Below, piece after piece: positions 50,265 to 58,412 of a stretch of 64,000 nucleotides of DNA; within the stretch, counting starts at the first letter, position 1; each line of letters opens with the position of its first letter. The DNA comes from Streptomyces calvus. Its GTDB lineage: Bacteria > Actinomycetota > Actinomycetes > Streptomycetales > Streptomycetaceae. The DNA lies in assembly GCF_006782915.1 (NCBI RefSeq), contig NZ_VCNP01000056.1:992001-1056000 (forward strand), read 5' to 3'. Position numbers and translations under genes: made by a program. The notes beneath the pieces are model-generated. The model ran no database searches. It had not been told where the DNA came from and worked only from the letters and a program-made list of their open reading frames with translations.

Positions 50265-50639
50265 TCAGCGTGCGGTCCGGGCCAGGGCCTGGGTGACCGC
50301 GCGCACGCTGCGGGCGATGTGCTGGAGCTGTGTGACCTCGGCCGCGTAGAGCTTGATGGTGTGCTCGATGACACCTTCGTGGAGTCCCAGCCGGGGCAGA
50401 TCGGCACGGGCGGTCTGCAGGGCGGTCCTGGCCACCCGGATCTCGTGCTCGACCTGGATCTGCGCGTGCCGGGCCAGCAGGACGGGGTGCCGCATCAGCG
50501 CGGGGTAGCTCGCGTAGCGCGCGGGCACCAGCTCGCGCAGCCACTTGGCCGCCGAGCGCTCCCAGTCGTAGCTGCCGGGGGTCTTGACCTGGCGGGGCCA
50601 GTCGGGACCGAGCCACGTGGACGTCAGGGACATGATCAT
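50265..50639 (-). CDS. Hypothetical helical protein (124 aa)
   Basis: A 124-aa protein from ATG 50639; ATG 50633 is also possible. The first third has WLGPDWPRQVKTPGSYDWER and the rest is helical and basic (HAQIQVEHEIRVARTALQTA). There is no signal peptide, membrane helix or recognised domain. It is upstream of the SpoIIE gene at 47710 on the same strand, separated by 140 bases, and downstream of an AT-rich island at 50941-50985. Codon use supports a real gene. Function unknown. Confidence 0.75.
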   Translation of the reverse strand: MIMSLTSTWLGPDWPRQVKTPGSYDWERSAAKWLRELVPARYASYPALMRHPVLLARHAQIQVEHEIRVARTALQTARADLPRLGLHEGVIEHTIKLYAAEVTQLQHIARSVRAVTQALARTAR

Positions 50640-50940
50640 CGCTTCCGGGTGTACGGCGTCGCTGGGGTGGTCGACGCGGTGGGGCGGCCCCGGCCCAGGG
50701 GCCGACCGGGGCCGCCACGGGCGGCCGGGCAGGGGAAGCCCGGCCCAACACCCTGACCGCAGGAGCGGGTAGGAGCCGGCGGCTCAGAGTGTTCGCGAGG
50801 CCGCCCGGTGGGGACACGTGTCATCCGCGGCGAGAGGTGCTGGCTGCGCATGACGGACCGTCGGCCTTCCGGGCGGAGCGGGTGACGTGTGAGGGGTGGT
50901 GGAGCGCGGTCCGGAGCGGCCGGGTCGCGATCCGTGTGCA

Positions 50941-50985
50941 GTATTTATATATGCCGTCTGGTTTTCAAGACGTATGAAAACATTC
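50941..50985. promoter_or_regulatory. AT-rich island with perfect inverted repeat GTTTTCA-N7-TGAAAAC
   Basis: The 407-base gap 50640-51046 has no gene. Within it GTATTTATATATGCC and the perfect repeat GTTTTCA (50961-50967) with TGAAAAC (50975-50981) form the most AT-rich spot of the window. It looks like a promoter/operator. The flanking genes both run leftward, so it may drive 50265-50639 or an unannotated transcript. Confidence 0.5.
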
Positions 50986-51046
50986 ATGCGTGCTTCGGAC
51001 GGGCCTGCCCTCCGGTCCGCGGCGATCGCGCCGGCCTCGCCGGGAT

Positions 51047-51964
51047 TCAGTCCCGGAGGAAGAAGTGGTGCTCGTCCGCGACGTGCTCGTACTCGTCGAG
51101 CCGGGCCTGCGTCCGCTCCGGATCCGCGTCCGTCATCGCCTGGAGCAGTGCCGCGCACATCACGCCCGGGGCGGCGTAGGAGTCGAACACCAGCCGCGAC
51201 CCGGTGCCGGTGGCGAAGGTGACGTCGGCCTCGTCCACGATCGGGCCCAGCGCCAGGTCCGTGACCAGCGCGACCTTCAGCCCGGCGCTGCGGGCGACCC
51301 GTACGGCCGTGAGGGTCTCCTGTGCGTGCCGCGGCATGGAGAACGCCAGCACCCAGGTGCCGCCCGCCTCCCGGGACTGCAGCAGCGCGTCGTAGGCCAC
51401 GCTGCCGCCCCGCGTCACCAGCCGTACGTCCGGGTGGATGCGCCGGGCGGCGTAGGCGAAGTACTCGGCCAGGGAGACGGAGATGCGCAGACCGAGCACG
51501 GTGAGCGGCGTGGACGCGGACAGCCGGCGGCCCGTCTCGATGACCCGGTCGGTGTCGGCGAAGTCCCGCCGCAGATTTTCCAGGTTCTCGATCTCGGCGT
51601 CGACGGCGGCCTGGAGCTCGTTGCCCCGGATCTCCTCGGCGGCACCGCCGGCACGGGTGCCGAGGGTGATCGACTGGAGCTTCTCGCGCAGCGCGGGGTA
51701 GCCGCTGAAGCCGACCGCCGAGGCGAACCGGGTCACCGAGGGCTGGCTGACCCCGACCCGGTCCGCGAGGTCCGTGATCGACAGGAACGCTGCCTCGGCG
51801 ATGTGCTCGATCAGGTACTGGGCGATGCGCCGCTGCCCGGGGGAGAGCCGGGGACGGTCGAACAGCTTGCGGAGCTGGGCCGTCGGGGACACCTCCGTGT
51901 CCTGGACCGCCTTCCCCGAGGTGATCGCGGATGCCTGTGCGCGTGCCTGCTGCGGCGATGGCAC
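51047..51964 (-). CDS. RpiR/MurR family transcriptional regulator
   Basis: A 305-aa regulator. I chose GTG 51964 because GAAGGAGGC lies 6 bases upstream; GTG 52009 would add 15 residues. The N-terminal HTH_6 domain (about 25-95) contains FLSITDLADRVGVSQPSVTR and the C-terminal SIS domain (about 120-260) begins TVLGLRISVSLAEYFAYAARR. RpiR proteins sense phosphosugars such as MurNAc-6-phosphate. No sugar transport or kinase operon is adjacent, so targets may be elsewhere. The AT-rich palindrome 66 bases beyond its stop is a candidate binding site but is not at its own promoter. Confidence 0.92.
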   Translation of the reverse strand: MPSPQQARAQASAITSGKAVQDTEVSPTAQLRKLFDRPRLSPGQRRIAQYLIEHIAEAAFLSITDLADRVGVSQPSVTRFASAVGFSGYPALREKLQSITLGTRAGGAAEEIRGNELQAAVDAEIENLENLRRDFADTDRVIETGRRLSASTPLTVLGLRISVSLAEYFAYAARRIHPDVRLVTRGGSVAYDALLQSREAGGTWVLAFSMPRHAQETLTAVRVARSAGLKVALVTDLALGPIVDEADVTFATGTGSRLVFDSYAAPGVMCAALLQAMTDADPERTQARLDEYEHVADEHHFFLRD

Positions 51965-52062
51965 CGGGGCGCCTCCTTCGTCTCCCACGAAGGTTTCAAC
52001 ATAGCCCACGCACCGCGGTGACCAGGCTTGTCACGAAAGCCCTCGAGGGAGCACGAACGGGC

Positions 52063-52086
52063 GGAACCGGAACCGGAACCGGAGCC
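52063..52086. repeat. Hexanucleotide tandem repeat (GGAACC)x4
   Basis: Three GGAACC units and one GGAGCC lie in the 206-base gap between the RpiR and GNAT genes. No function is visible. Confidence 0.7.
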
Positions 52087-52170
52087 GGTCGGGCGTCCGG
52101 CCGACCGTGCCCGGCCGGTCCCGCTCCCACGGCACCGCGCCCGAAGCGGTACTCGATGCCCGGCCGGCCG

Positions 52171-52674
52171 TCAGTCCGGTCGGCCCGCCACGGCCGGTGC
52201 CCGCGCCGCCAGTTCACTGAGCGGGGCACCGGTCAGCCGGCACACCGTCCACTCCTTCAGCGGCTCCGCACCGAGCGCCTCGTAGAAGGCGATCGCCGGC
52301 TCGTTCCAGTCCAGCACCATCCACTCGAAGCGCTCGAAACCGCTGTCCCGGCAGATCGCCGCCAGGGCCGCCAGCAGTGCCCGGCCGTGTCCGGCGCCCC
52401 GGGCGTGCGGGCGCACGTACAGGTCCTCCAGGTGCATGCCGCGCGTACCGGTCCAGGTCGAGAAGCGCCGGAACCACAGCGCGAACCCCGCGACCTCACC
52501 GGTGCCGTCGTCCTCGGCGATCAGGACGGACGCCGCGGGATGCTCCCCGAACAGGGCCGCGCGGAGCTGCTCCTCCGTGGCACGGGCCTGCTCGGCGGCC
52601 CGCTCGTAGGCGGCGAGTTCGCGGATCATGGCGCGGATCTCGGGGACGTCGGTCACCGTGGCTTCTCTGATCAT
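52171..52674 (-). CDS. GNAT family N-acetyltransferase
   Basis: A 167-aa single GNAT domain. The acetyl-CoA pyrophosphate loop is visible as RPHARGAGHGRALL (R-x2-x-G-x-G). The N-terminus IREATVTDVPEIRAMIRELA and the C-terminal NEPAIAFYEALGAEPLKEW are standard, resembling spermidine/diamine acetyltransferase (SSAT-like) proteins. The acceptor cannot be read from sequence. It lies 16 bases downstream of the P-loop kinase gene on the same strand, so the two are likely one operon. Confidence 0.93.
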   Translation of the reverse strand: MIREATVTDVPEIRAMIRELAAYERAAEQARATEEQLRAALFGEHPAASVLIAEDDGTGEVAGFALWFRRFSTWTGTRGMHLEDLYVRPHARGAGHGRALLAALAAICRDSGFERFEWMVLDWNEPAIAFYEALGAEPLKEWTVCRLTGAPLSELAARAPAVAGRPD

Positions 52675-52690
52675 GGAACGAGAGCCTGCG

Positions 52691-53380
52691 TCAGCGGACC
52701 GCGTCCCGTCCAGCCGGTTCCACCGGCCGGGACGCCCCGGGCAGCGCCGACTCCGGCACGACCAGGTCGGCCCGCTCCCGGGTCGGCGCGATCAGTTCGG
52801 CGTTGCGCCGGTCGCTGCGCTCCACCCACGCCACCGCCTCCTCGTGGCTCTTGCCGAACTCCTCGTGCCGGGCGATCAGCCGGCGCAGCCGCTCCTCCTC
52901 GTCCAGCGCGCAGAACCACACCTCGTCGAGCTGCGGCCGCACCCGCGCCCAGGCACCGGTGTCCAGCAGCAGGTAGTTGCCCTCCGTCACCACCAGCCGG
53001 GCGCTCGGCGGGACCGGGACGGCGCCCGCGAGCGGCTGCTCCAGCACCCGTTCGAAGCCGGGCGCGTACACGACGTCGTCGTACGGCTCCTCGCGCAGCC
53101 GGCGCAGCAGCGCCGCGTATCCGGCGGCGTCGAACGTGTCCGGGGCGCCCTTGCGGTCGCGGCGGCCCAGCCGGTCGAGTTCGGCGTCGGCGAGGTGGAA
53201 GCCGTCCATGGGAACGTGCGCGACCCATGGCCGGCCGGTGCCGTTCAGCTCCCGCACCAGGTGTCCGGCGAGCGTGGACTTGCCCGCGCCGGGGCTGCCG
53301 GCGATGCCGAGGATCGCGCGCCGACCGTCCTTCGGCAGGGAACGGGCGCGGGTGATGAGGTCGTCGAAGGTCAGTGCCAC
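52691..53380 (-). CDS. Uridine-kinase-like P-loop kinase
   Basis: A 229-aa P-loop kinase from GTG 53380 (VALTFDDL). Walker A is GIAGSPGAGKST near residues 23-34, followed by VPMDGFHLAD (Asp as the general base, as in uridine kinase and pantothenate kinase) and VTEGNYLLLDTGAW. Relatives phosphorylate nucleosides, sugars or pantothenate; the exact substrate is not clear. It is upstream of the GNAT gene and divergent from the HAD phosphatase gene, with 92 bases between. Confidence 0.88.
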   Translation of the reverse strand: MALTFDDLITRARSLPKDGRRAILGIAGSPGAGKSTLAGHLVRELNGTGRPWVAHVPMDGFHLADAELDRLGRRDRKGAPDTFDAAGYAALLRRLREEPYDDVVYAPGFERVLEQPLAGAVPVPPSARLVVTEGNYLLLDTGAWARVRPQLDEVWFCALDEEERLRRLIARHEEFGKSHEEAVAWVERSDRRNAELIAPTRERADLVVPESALPGASRPVEPAGRDAVR

Positions 53381-53472
53381 ACAGGGAGTGTGCCACCGGG
53401 GAGGGCGGCGTCCTGCGGCCATGTGGCCCGCGCCACTCACTGTGCGGCGCCGCACGGGGAACCGTGTCTCGT

Positions 53473-54210
53473 ATGACGGTTCTGGGTCTGCCCGACGGTA
53501 TTCGCGCCTGCCTCTTCGATCTCGACGGTGTCGTCACGAAGACGGCCGTCGTCCACGCCGCCGCCTGGAAGGAGATGTTCGACGCCTTCCTGCGCGAACG
53601 GGACGGCGACTCCTTCCGGCCCTTCACCGACGCCGACTACGACGCGTACGTCGACGGCCGTCCGCGCGCCGACGGTGTGCGCACCTTCCTCGCCTCCCGC
53701 GGCGTCGAAATCCCCGAGGGCACGCCCGACGACCCGCCCGACGCCCGCACCGTGCACGGCCTCGGCAACCGCAAGAACCGTCTGCTGCTGGCGAGGATCC
53801 GCGGCCACGGCGTCGAGGCCTACGACGGCACCCTGCGCTACATCGAGGCGGTCCGCGCCCGCGGGCTGCGCACCGCGGTCGTCTCCTCCAGCGCCAACTG
53901 CCGTGACGTCCTGCGCTCGATCGGCGCCGAGGACCTCTTCGACGTACGGATCGACGGCGTGGTCGCCGCCGAGCGCGGACTGCCCGGCAAGCCGAAACCG
54001 GACACCTTCCTCGCCGCCGCCGAGGACCTCGGCGTGCAGCCCTTCCAGGCCGCGGTGTTCGAGGACGCGCTGGCCGGCATGGAGGCGGGCCGCGCCGGCC
54101 ACTTCGGCTACGTCGTCGGTGTCGACCGGGTGGGGCGGACCGACGCCTTGTACGCGCACGGCGCCGACCGCGTCGTGACGGACCTGGACCTGCTCGGCAG
54201 TGGGCGGTGA
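53473..54210 (+). CDS. HAD phosphatase, beta-phosphoglucomutase-like
   Basis: A 245-aa HAD protein from ATG 53473. The nucleophile is Asp16 and the acid/base is Asp18 in DLDGVVTKT. Motif II is VVSSSANC and motifs III/IV are GKPKPDTF and FEDALAGMEAG. The cap and the RDGDSFRPFTDADYDAYVDG region match the PgmB-type beta-phosphoglucomutase group, which interconverts beta-glucose 1- and 6-phosphate. That group is normally next to a GH65 phosphorylase (trehalose or kojibiose), which is missing here. It could therefore be a solo phosphatase or serve a distant gene. Confidence 0.9.
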   Translation: MTVLGLPDGIRACLFDLDGVVTKTAVVHAAAWKEMFDAFLRERDGDSFRPFTDADYDAYVDGRPRADGVRTFLASRGVEIPEGTPDDPPDARTVHGLGNRKNRLLLARIRGHGVEAYDGTLRYIEAVRARGLRTAVVSSSANCRDVLRSIGAEDLFDVRIDGVVAAERGLPGKPKPDTFLAAAEDLGVQPFQAAVFEDALAGMEAGRAGHFGYVVGVDRVGRTDALYAHGADRVVTDLDLLGSGR

Positions 54211-54408
54211 CCACCGGCGAGCGGCTCCGGCTGGGCGGCGCCGCGCTCACCGGCCAGGACCCGCGCACACCGTGGTGCCGTGACCCGTGCGCGGACACGG
54301 CCCGCCGTGCGCGCAGCCGGGCCGTGGCGGAGGGCCCGGTGCGGGTGAGGCGGTTGGCCGTATACCGCCCTGCGCGCCCGACGCCCGCGGGTTAGTTTGT
54401 CCCTGTTT

Positions 54409-54430
54409 TCCGGAAACGTTGTCCGGAAAC
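54409..54430 (+). promoter_or_regulatory. Direct repeats TCCGGAAAC upstream of membrane protein gene
   Basis: TCCGGAAAC occurs at 54409-54417 and 54422-54430, 13 bases apart in register, about 80 bases before ATG 54511. Each contains the palindrome TCCGGA. They may be a regulator-binding pair. The rest of 54211-54510 holds no convincing gene. Confidence 0.45.
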
Positions 54431-54510
54431 CCGGTTCCCCCACCCCGGCCCGTGGAACGCACGGCCGCTGGAAACCGGGCCCCATGACGCGCGGGAACGA
54501 AGGACGGACG

Positions 54511-56010
54511 ATGAGCGACGGCCCCGGTGCCCTCCTCGCCGGCACCCGGCGGCGCGGCGAGCGGTGGCCCGCGCCGCACACCCGCCGTCGCACACGCCGG
54601 CCCGGGCCGCTCGCGCTGCTCGCCGCCGTCTTCGCGCTCGCCCAACTCGCCCTCGTCCGACCGGTGCTGGGACTCGGCTGGGACGAGATCGTTTACGTCA
54701 GCCAGGTCACCTCCCACCACCCGGCCGCCTTCTTCAGCGCGCCCCGCTCCCGGGGCGTCTCCCTGCTGGTGGCACCCGTGGCGTCCTGGTCGTCGTCCAC
54801 GGTGCTGCTGCGCGTCCACCTGGCCGTGCTCTCCGCCCTCGCCCTGTACCTGGCCCTGCGCTGCTGGCGCGGTCTGTTCCCGACCCGGGTGCTGGTCACC
54901 GCGGGAGCCTTCTTCGCCTCCCTGTGGGTGACGCTCTTCTACGGCCCCCAGGCCATGCCCAACTACTGGGTCGCCGTCGGCGCGCTGATCACCGTCGGCT
55001 GCCTGCTGCGCCACCGCGCCGACCCCGCGCCCCGCGGCCCGCTGTGGGGCGTGGTGGCGGGGGCCGCGCTCATGGCGTGGATGCGGCCCGCCGACGCCGT
55101 CTGGGTGACGGTCCCGCTCCTCGTCACCGTCCTCGCCCTCCGGTCACCGCGACTGCTGCTCGCCCTCGTGGGCGGACTCGCGGCCGGTGCCGTTCCGTGG
55201 GCGGTCGAGGCGTACGCCGCGTTCGGCGGCCTGCGGGAGCGGCTGGCCGAGGCCTCCCGCATCCAGGGCGGGCTCGGCTGGCAGATCGCCGTCGACGACC
55301 AGCTCCGCAGCCTGGGCGGCCGGGCCCTGTGCCGCCCCTGCACCGGGTCGATGCCCCACCCGGTGATCACCCTGTGGTGGTTCGTCCTGCCGCTGCTCGC
55401 CGTCCTCGGGCTGATCGTCGCCGTACGGGCCCGGCGCACCCTGCGCACGCTGCTGCCGCTGGCCTGCGCCACGACCTCCGCGCTCCCGTACCTGTTCATG
55501 ATCGGCTACGCGGCGCCCCGCTTCCTCCAGCCCGCCTACGCCCTCCTCGCGATCCCGGTCGCCGACGCCCTGTGGCACCTGGTCACCGCACCGCGCGGAA
55601 GGTGGCGGCCGACCGTCAGGGCACTGGTCGCGCTCGGGCTGGCCGGCCATCTGACGGTGCAGCTGACGGTCCTGGTGTACACGGTGGACCGCAACGTCGA
55701 CAGCCGCCGTGACTGGGCCCGCACGGCCGGCGAACTGCACCGGCTCGGTGTCCGCCCGCCCTGCCTGGTCACCGGCCACGAGGCCATCCCGATCGGCTAC
55801 TACACCGGCTGCTCCTCCGGCGCGACCTCCGGCAACAACGAGAACACCACGGTCGCCGAGATCGTCCGCACCGCCGGGCGCATTCCCGTCGCCGCGTTCA
55901 CCGGCCCCGGCGGTACGCCGCCCGGCTACGCCCGCGACTGGCCCGCCCACCGGATCGGCGGCCTCGAGGCCCGTATCGCCCCGGCGCCGGGCTCCGTCCC
56001 CGCCGGATGA
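54511..56010 (+). CDS. Polytopic membrane protein, GT-C glycosyltransferase-like
   Basis: A 499-aa integral membrane protein from ATG 54511 (AACGAAGGA upstream). It has about 10-12 membrane helices from residue 34 to 400, starting LALLAAVFALAQLALV. The first outside loop carries WDEIVYVSQ (an acidic Asp-Glu after the first helix), as in GT-C enzymes that use polyprenyl-phosphate sugars. A soluble C-terminal part (about 405-499, HRLGVRPPCLVTGHEAIPIG) follows. A transfer role onto a cell-envelope acceptor is probable for the fold but not proven. It is 97 bases upstream of the orphan proteasome subunit gene. Confidence 0.8.
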   Translation: MSDGPGALLAGTRRRGERWPAPHTRRRTRRPGPLALLAAVFALAQLALVRPVLGLGWDEIVYVSQVTSHHPAAFFSAPRSRGVSLLVAPVASWSSSTVLLRVHLAVLSALALYLALRCWRGLFPTRVLVTAGAFFASLWVTLFYGPQAMPNYWVAVGALITVGCLLRHRADPAPRGPLWGVVAGAALMAWMRPADAVWVTVPLLVTVLALRSPRLLLALVGGLAAGAVPWAVEAYAAFGGLRERLAEASRIQGGLGWQIAVDDQLRSLGGRALCRPCTGSMPHPVITLWWFVLPLLAVLGLIVAVRARRTLRTLLPLACATTSALPYLFMIGYAAPRFLQPAYALLAIPVADALWHLVTAPRGRWRPTVRALVALGLAGHLTVQLTVLVYTVDRNVDSRRDWARTAGELHRLGVRPPCLVTGHEAIPIGYYTGCSSGATSGNNENTTVAEIVRTAGRIPVAAFTGPGGTPPGYARDWPAHRIGGLEARIAPAPGSVPAG

Positions 56011-56107
56011 GGACCGTCGGCGTCCCGCCGTCCGGTGTTTCCCGCGCGGCCGGGCCAGGTAGGAGTCGGTTGTCGGTGCGCGGACGGGCGACGAGGGGGC
56101 GGACGGC

Positions 56108-56953
56108 ATGACGGCGAGCGATCACGAAGGGCGGCTGGGGGAGGAGTTCTTCACTCCGGGGACCTCGTCCTTCACCGAGTTCCTGGCGGCCCACCGACCC
56201 GACCTGCCGGCCCCGCGCGCCCTGCCCGACGACGTCCGCGGTGTGCGGGCCCCGCACGGCACCACCGTTCTCGCGCTCACGTACCGCGACGGCGTGCTGG
56301 TCGCCGGCGACCGCAGGGCCACGCTGGGCCATCTGATCGCCCAGCGCGACCTGGAGAAGGTGCTGCCCGCCGACGACCACACCGCGATCGCGATTGCCGG
56401 GTCCGTGGGCATCGCCCTGGACATGGTGCGGCTCTACCAGGTCGAACTCGCGCACTTCGAGAAGATCGAGGGCGTCCCCATGACCCTCGCGGCGAAGGCG
56501 ACCCGGCTGGCGACCATGATCCGGCAGAACCTCGCGCAGGCCATGCAGGGCCTCGCCGTCGTCCCGCTGCTCGCCGGCTACGACAGCGCAGGGCCCGGCG
56601 GGGGACGCGGCCGGATCTTCTCCTTCGACGCCGTCGGCGGCCGCTACGAGAAGGACGGCTTCCACGCCGAGGGCTCCGGCTCGCCGTACGCCAGGGGAGC
56701 GCTGAAGAAGCTGTACCGGCCGGAGATGACCCGTGAGGAGGCCGCCCTGGCCGCCCTGGAGGCGCTCTACGACGCGGCCGACGACGACTCCGCGACCGGC
56801 GGCCCGGACCTGGCACGCCGCATCTTCCCGGTCGTGTCGGTCATCACCGAGGACGGCTACGAACGGCTCGCCGAGGCGGAGACGCGGCGGCTGAGCGTCG
56901 CCGTGGTCGAACGGCGGCAATCCCGGCCCGACGGCCCGAACGCGCCCGTGTGA
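56108..56953 (+). CDS. Orphan proteasome beta-type subunit (PrcB paralogue)
   Basis: A 281-aa Ntn-hydrolase of the bacterial 20S beta type. A 51-residue propeptide (TPGTSSFTEFLAAHRPDL, also found in PrcB) ends at His50-Gly51, and Thr52 (TTVLALTYRDGV) would be the catalytic Thr1. Thr1-numbered Asp17 (Asp68 in GDRRAT) and Lys33 (Lys84 in QRDLEK) are present, as are the SGS motif (190-192) and the DDDSATGGPD site (225-234). Catalysis should be intact. The usual neighbours (prcA, pup, arc/mpa, dop) are absent. It is clearly related to, but diverged from, the canonical Streptomyces PrcB as I recall it. It may form a beta-only particle or mix into the main proteasome. Confidence 0.93.
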   Translation: MTASDHEGRLGEEFFTPGTSSFTEFLAAHRPDLPAPRALPDDVRGVRAPHGTTVLALTYRDGVLVAGDRRATLGHLIAQRDLEKVLPADDHTAIAIAGSVGIALDMVRLYQVELAHFEKIEGVPMTLAAKATRLATMIRQNLAQAMQGLAVVPLLAGYDSAGPGGGRGRIFSFDAVGGRYEKDGFHAEGSGSPYARGALKKLYRPEMTREEAALAALEALYDAADDDSATGGPDLARRIFPVVSVITEDGYERLAEAETRRLSVAVVERRQSRPDGPNAPV

Positions 56954-57074
56954 CCTCGCCCCGCGCGGCGGGTTCCCTGTCGTCCGGCGCACGGGGTTAG
57001 AGATCGCGTCACGGGAAACGCGGATCTGACACCGCGGACGATACGAGCCGACGCAGCGTGACAGGGAGGCAGCC

Positions 57075-57569
57075 ATGGGCAGCGAACCGATGGCCGACGA
57101 CGTGTACCAGCCCACCGGGAGCAACGAGGAGCAGGAGGACGCCGCGCCGCTCGACATGCAGGACGCCCTCGACGAGCGGTCCTACGACGACACCCTGGAC
57201 GAGGGCTACTCGCCACCGGAGAAGCCCCTGGGCGTCACCAAGTACGGCACCACGGCCGCCGAGCAGCACGACGGGGAGAGCCTCGACCAGCGGCTGGCGC
57301 AGGAGGTGCCCGACGCGTCCGGGCCCGCGGGTGACGAGGTGGGCGACCTGCCGGGCGGTGAGGGCGAGCCGGTCGACCCGCAGGCGGGCACCGACCGTGC
57401 CGGACGCCTGGTCGCGCCCGACGAGGGCGCCCGCAGCGACACCACGAAGGAGTCCGTGGCCGACGACGTGGGCATCGACGGCGGGGCCGCCGGGGCGGAG
57501 GAAGCCGCGGTCCACGTCGTCGAGGAGGACACCGTGCTGCCCGAGGACCGGGACCGGGACGGGGCCTGA
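57075..57569 (+). CDS. DUF5709-like acidic protein
   Basis: A 164-aa, very acidic, probably disordered cytoplasmic protein from ATG 57075 behind AGGGAGG. The conserved block is LDERSYDDTLDEGYSPPEKP followed by LGVTKYGTTAAEQHDGESLDQRLAQE, which is the DUF5709 pattern of Actinobacteria. No enzymatic motif, membrane helix or Cys is present. It is downstream of the orphan proteasome gene by 121 bases on the same strand. A disordered acidic protein could be a degradation substrate, but nothing in the sequence shows this. Confidence 0.8.
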   Translation: MGSEPMADDVYQPTGSNEEQEDAAPLDMQDALDERSYDDTLDEGYSPPEKPLGVTKYGTTAAEQHDGESLDQRLAQEVPDASGPAGDEVGDLPGGEGEPVDPQAGTDRAGRLVAPDEGARSDTTKESVADDVGIDGGAAGAEEAAVHVVEEDTVLPEDRDRDGA

Positions 57570-57745
57570 GACGCCTGACGACGAGGATCGGGCGGAACCT
57601 GCCTGAGGGACGACGAGGTTGAACCTGAAGGGCGACCGGGACCGGGCTGAGCCTGAGGCGCCCCGCGAGGGCAGCCGGAACGACCGTTCTCGAGGCACCC
57701 CGCCACCTGATGACCGGGACGGACGGCACCCGAGGCCGGACAGGG

Positions 57746-57791
57746 CGGCGCCGCCGGTCCGCAGCCGTGAGGCCGCGGACCGGCGGCGCCG
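57746..57791. terminator. 17-bp bidirectional hairpin
   Basis: A perfect 17-bp inverted repeat (57746-57762 with 57775-57791) with a 12-base loop lies in the 330-base gap between two convergent genes. Nothing else in the gap is convincing. Confidence 0.8.
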
Positions 57792-57900
57792 TCCCGTCCC
57801 GTGTGCAACCCCTTCAGCGCGAGGCGCTCCGTGACCCCTTCGCCGGGGACGCGCCCCGGAACTTCGCCGACAGGGCCCCCGGGTCAGGGGACGCGGGGAT

Positions 57901-58107
57901 TCAGGGCAGCATCTTGTCCAGGGCGGCGGGCCCCTCCTCGGCCAGCTTCCGCTTGGCCCAGTCGAGGTTGTGCGGCGTGAGGTCCTTGCCCGAGGCAAGG
58001 ACCAGGTCCTCCGGCGACACATCGGTGCCGGTGCGGGCGTGGAGCAGGCTGTCCGGGGTGGTGCGGTCCTCGGGCTGCCGGGACGCGTCGGGCTGGGACG
58101 TCGACAT
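57901..58107 (-). CDS. Small conserved-type hypothetical protein (68 aa)
   Basis: A 68-aa protein from ATG 58107 with GAGGAGCC upstream. The hydrophilic N-terminus leads into PEDLVLASGKDLTPHNLDWA and a terminal amphipathic helix, KRKLAEEGPAALDKMLP. It has no Cys, signal or membrane helix. Codon use is normal for the window. It ends near a bidirectional terminator and starts 305 bases from the end of the GH64 gene. Function unknown. Confidence 0.75.
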   Translation of the reverse strand: MSTSQPDASRQPEDRTTPDSLLHARTGTDVSPEDLVLASGKDLTPHNLDWAKRKLAEEGPAALDKMLP

Positions 58108-58332
58108 CTTCTGGCTCCTCGGGTCCGGTTCGCTGTTGCGGCCCCGGTGCTGTCATCGGGTCCGATATCTCACCATTCAACGCGGGAGCCCGCCGTGCAT
58201 CCGGAACGCTCGCGGCACCGCGGTGAAGGGCCGCCTCCTGGATCCCGGGGTACCTTCCCGGGCCCGCGGGAAACCTGCTCCTGCGGTGCGGGCCCGGGTC
58301 GCACACCCCGGCGGGGAAACGCACGCGAGGCT

Positions 58333-58405
58333 GCCGTGCCGGTCCAGCCGGACTGCCCTGACTGTCCGGACTGCCAGCACTCCGGTCCGGCCGGACCGGC
58401 ACGGC
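58333..58405. terminator. Hairpin cluster downstream of GH64 gene
   Basis: GCCGTGCCGGTCC (58333-58345) pairs with 58393-58405 around a 47-base loop. The loop overlaps a second, perfect 18-bp palindrome at 58382-58399. It begins 8 bases after the GH64 stop on the minus strand. The rest of 58108-58412 shows no gene. Confidence 0.6.
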
Positions 58406-58412
58406 GGCCGGA

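Noticed and set aside
54207..54395. 62-codon frame overlapping the end of the HAD gene
   Set aside because: It starts inside the HAD stop without its own ribosome binding site, has no recognisable domain and shows mixed third-position bias at its end (GTA, CCT, GGT).
57619..57834. 71-codon frame between two small genes
   Set aside because: It runs through the 17-bp bidirectional hairpin and encodes an Arg/Pro/Asp-rich low-complexity chain.
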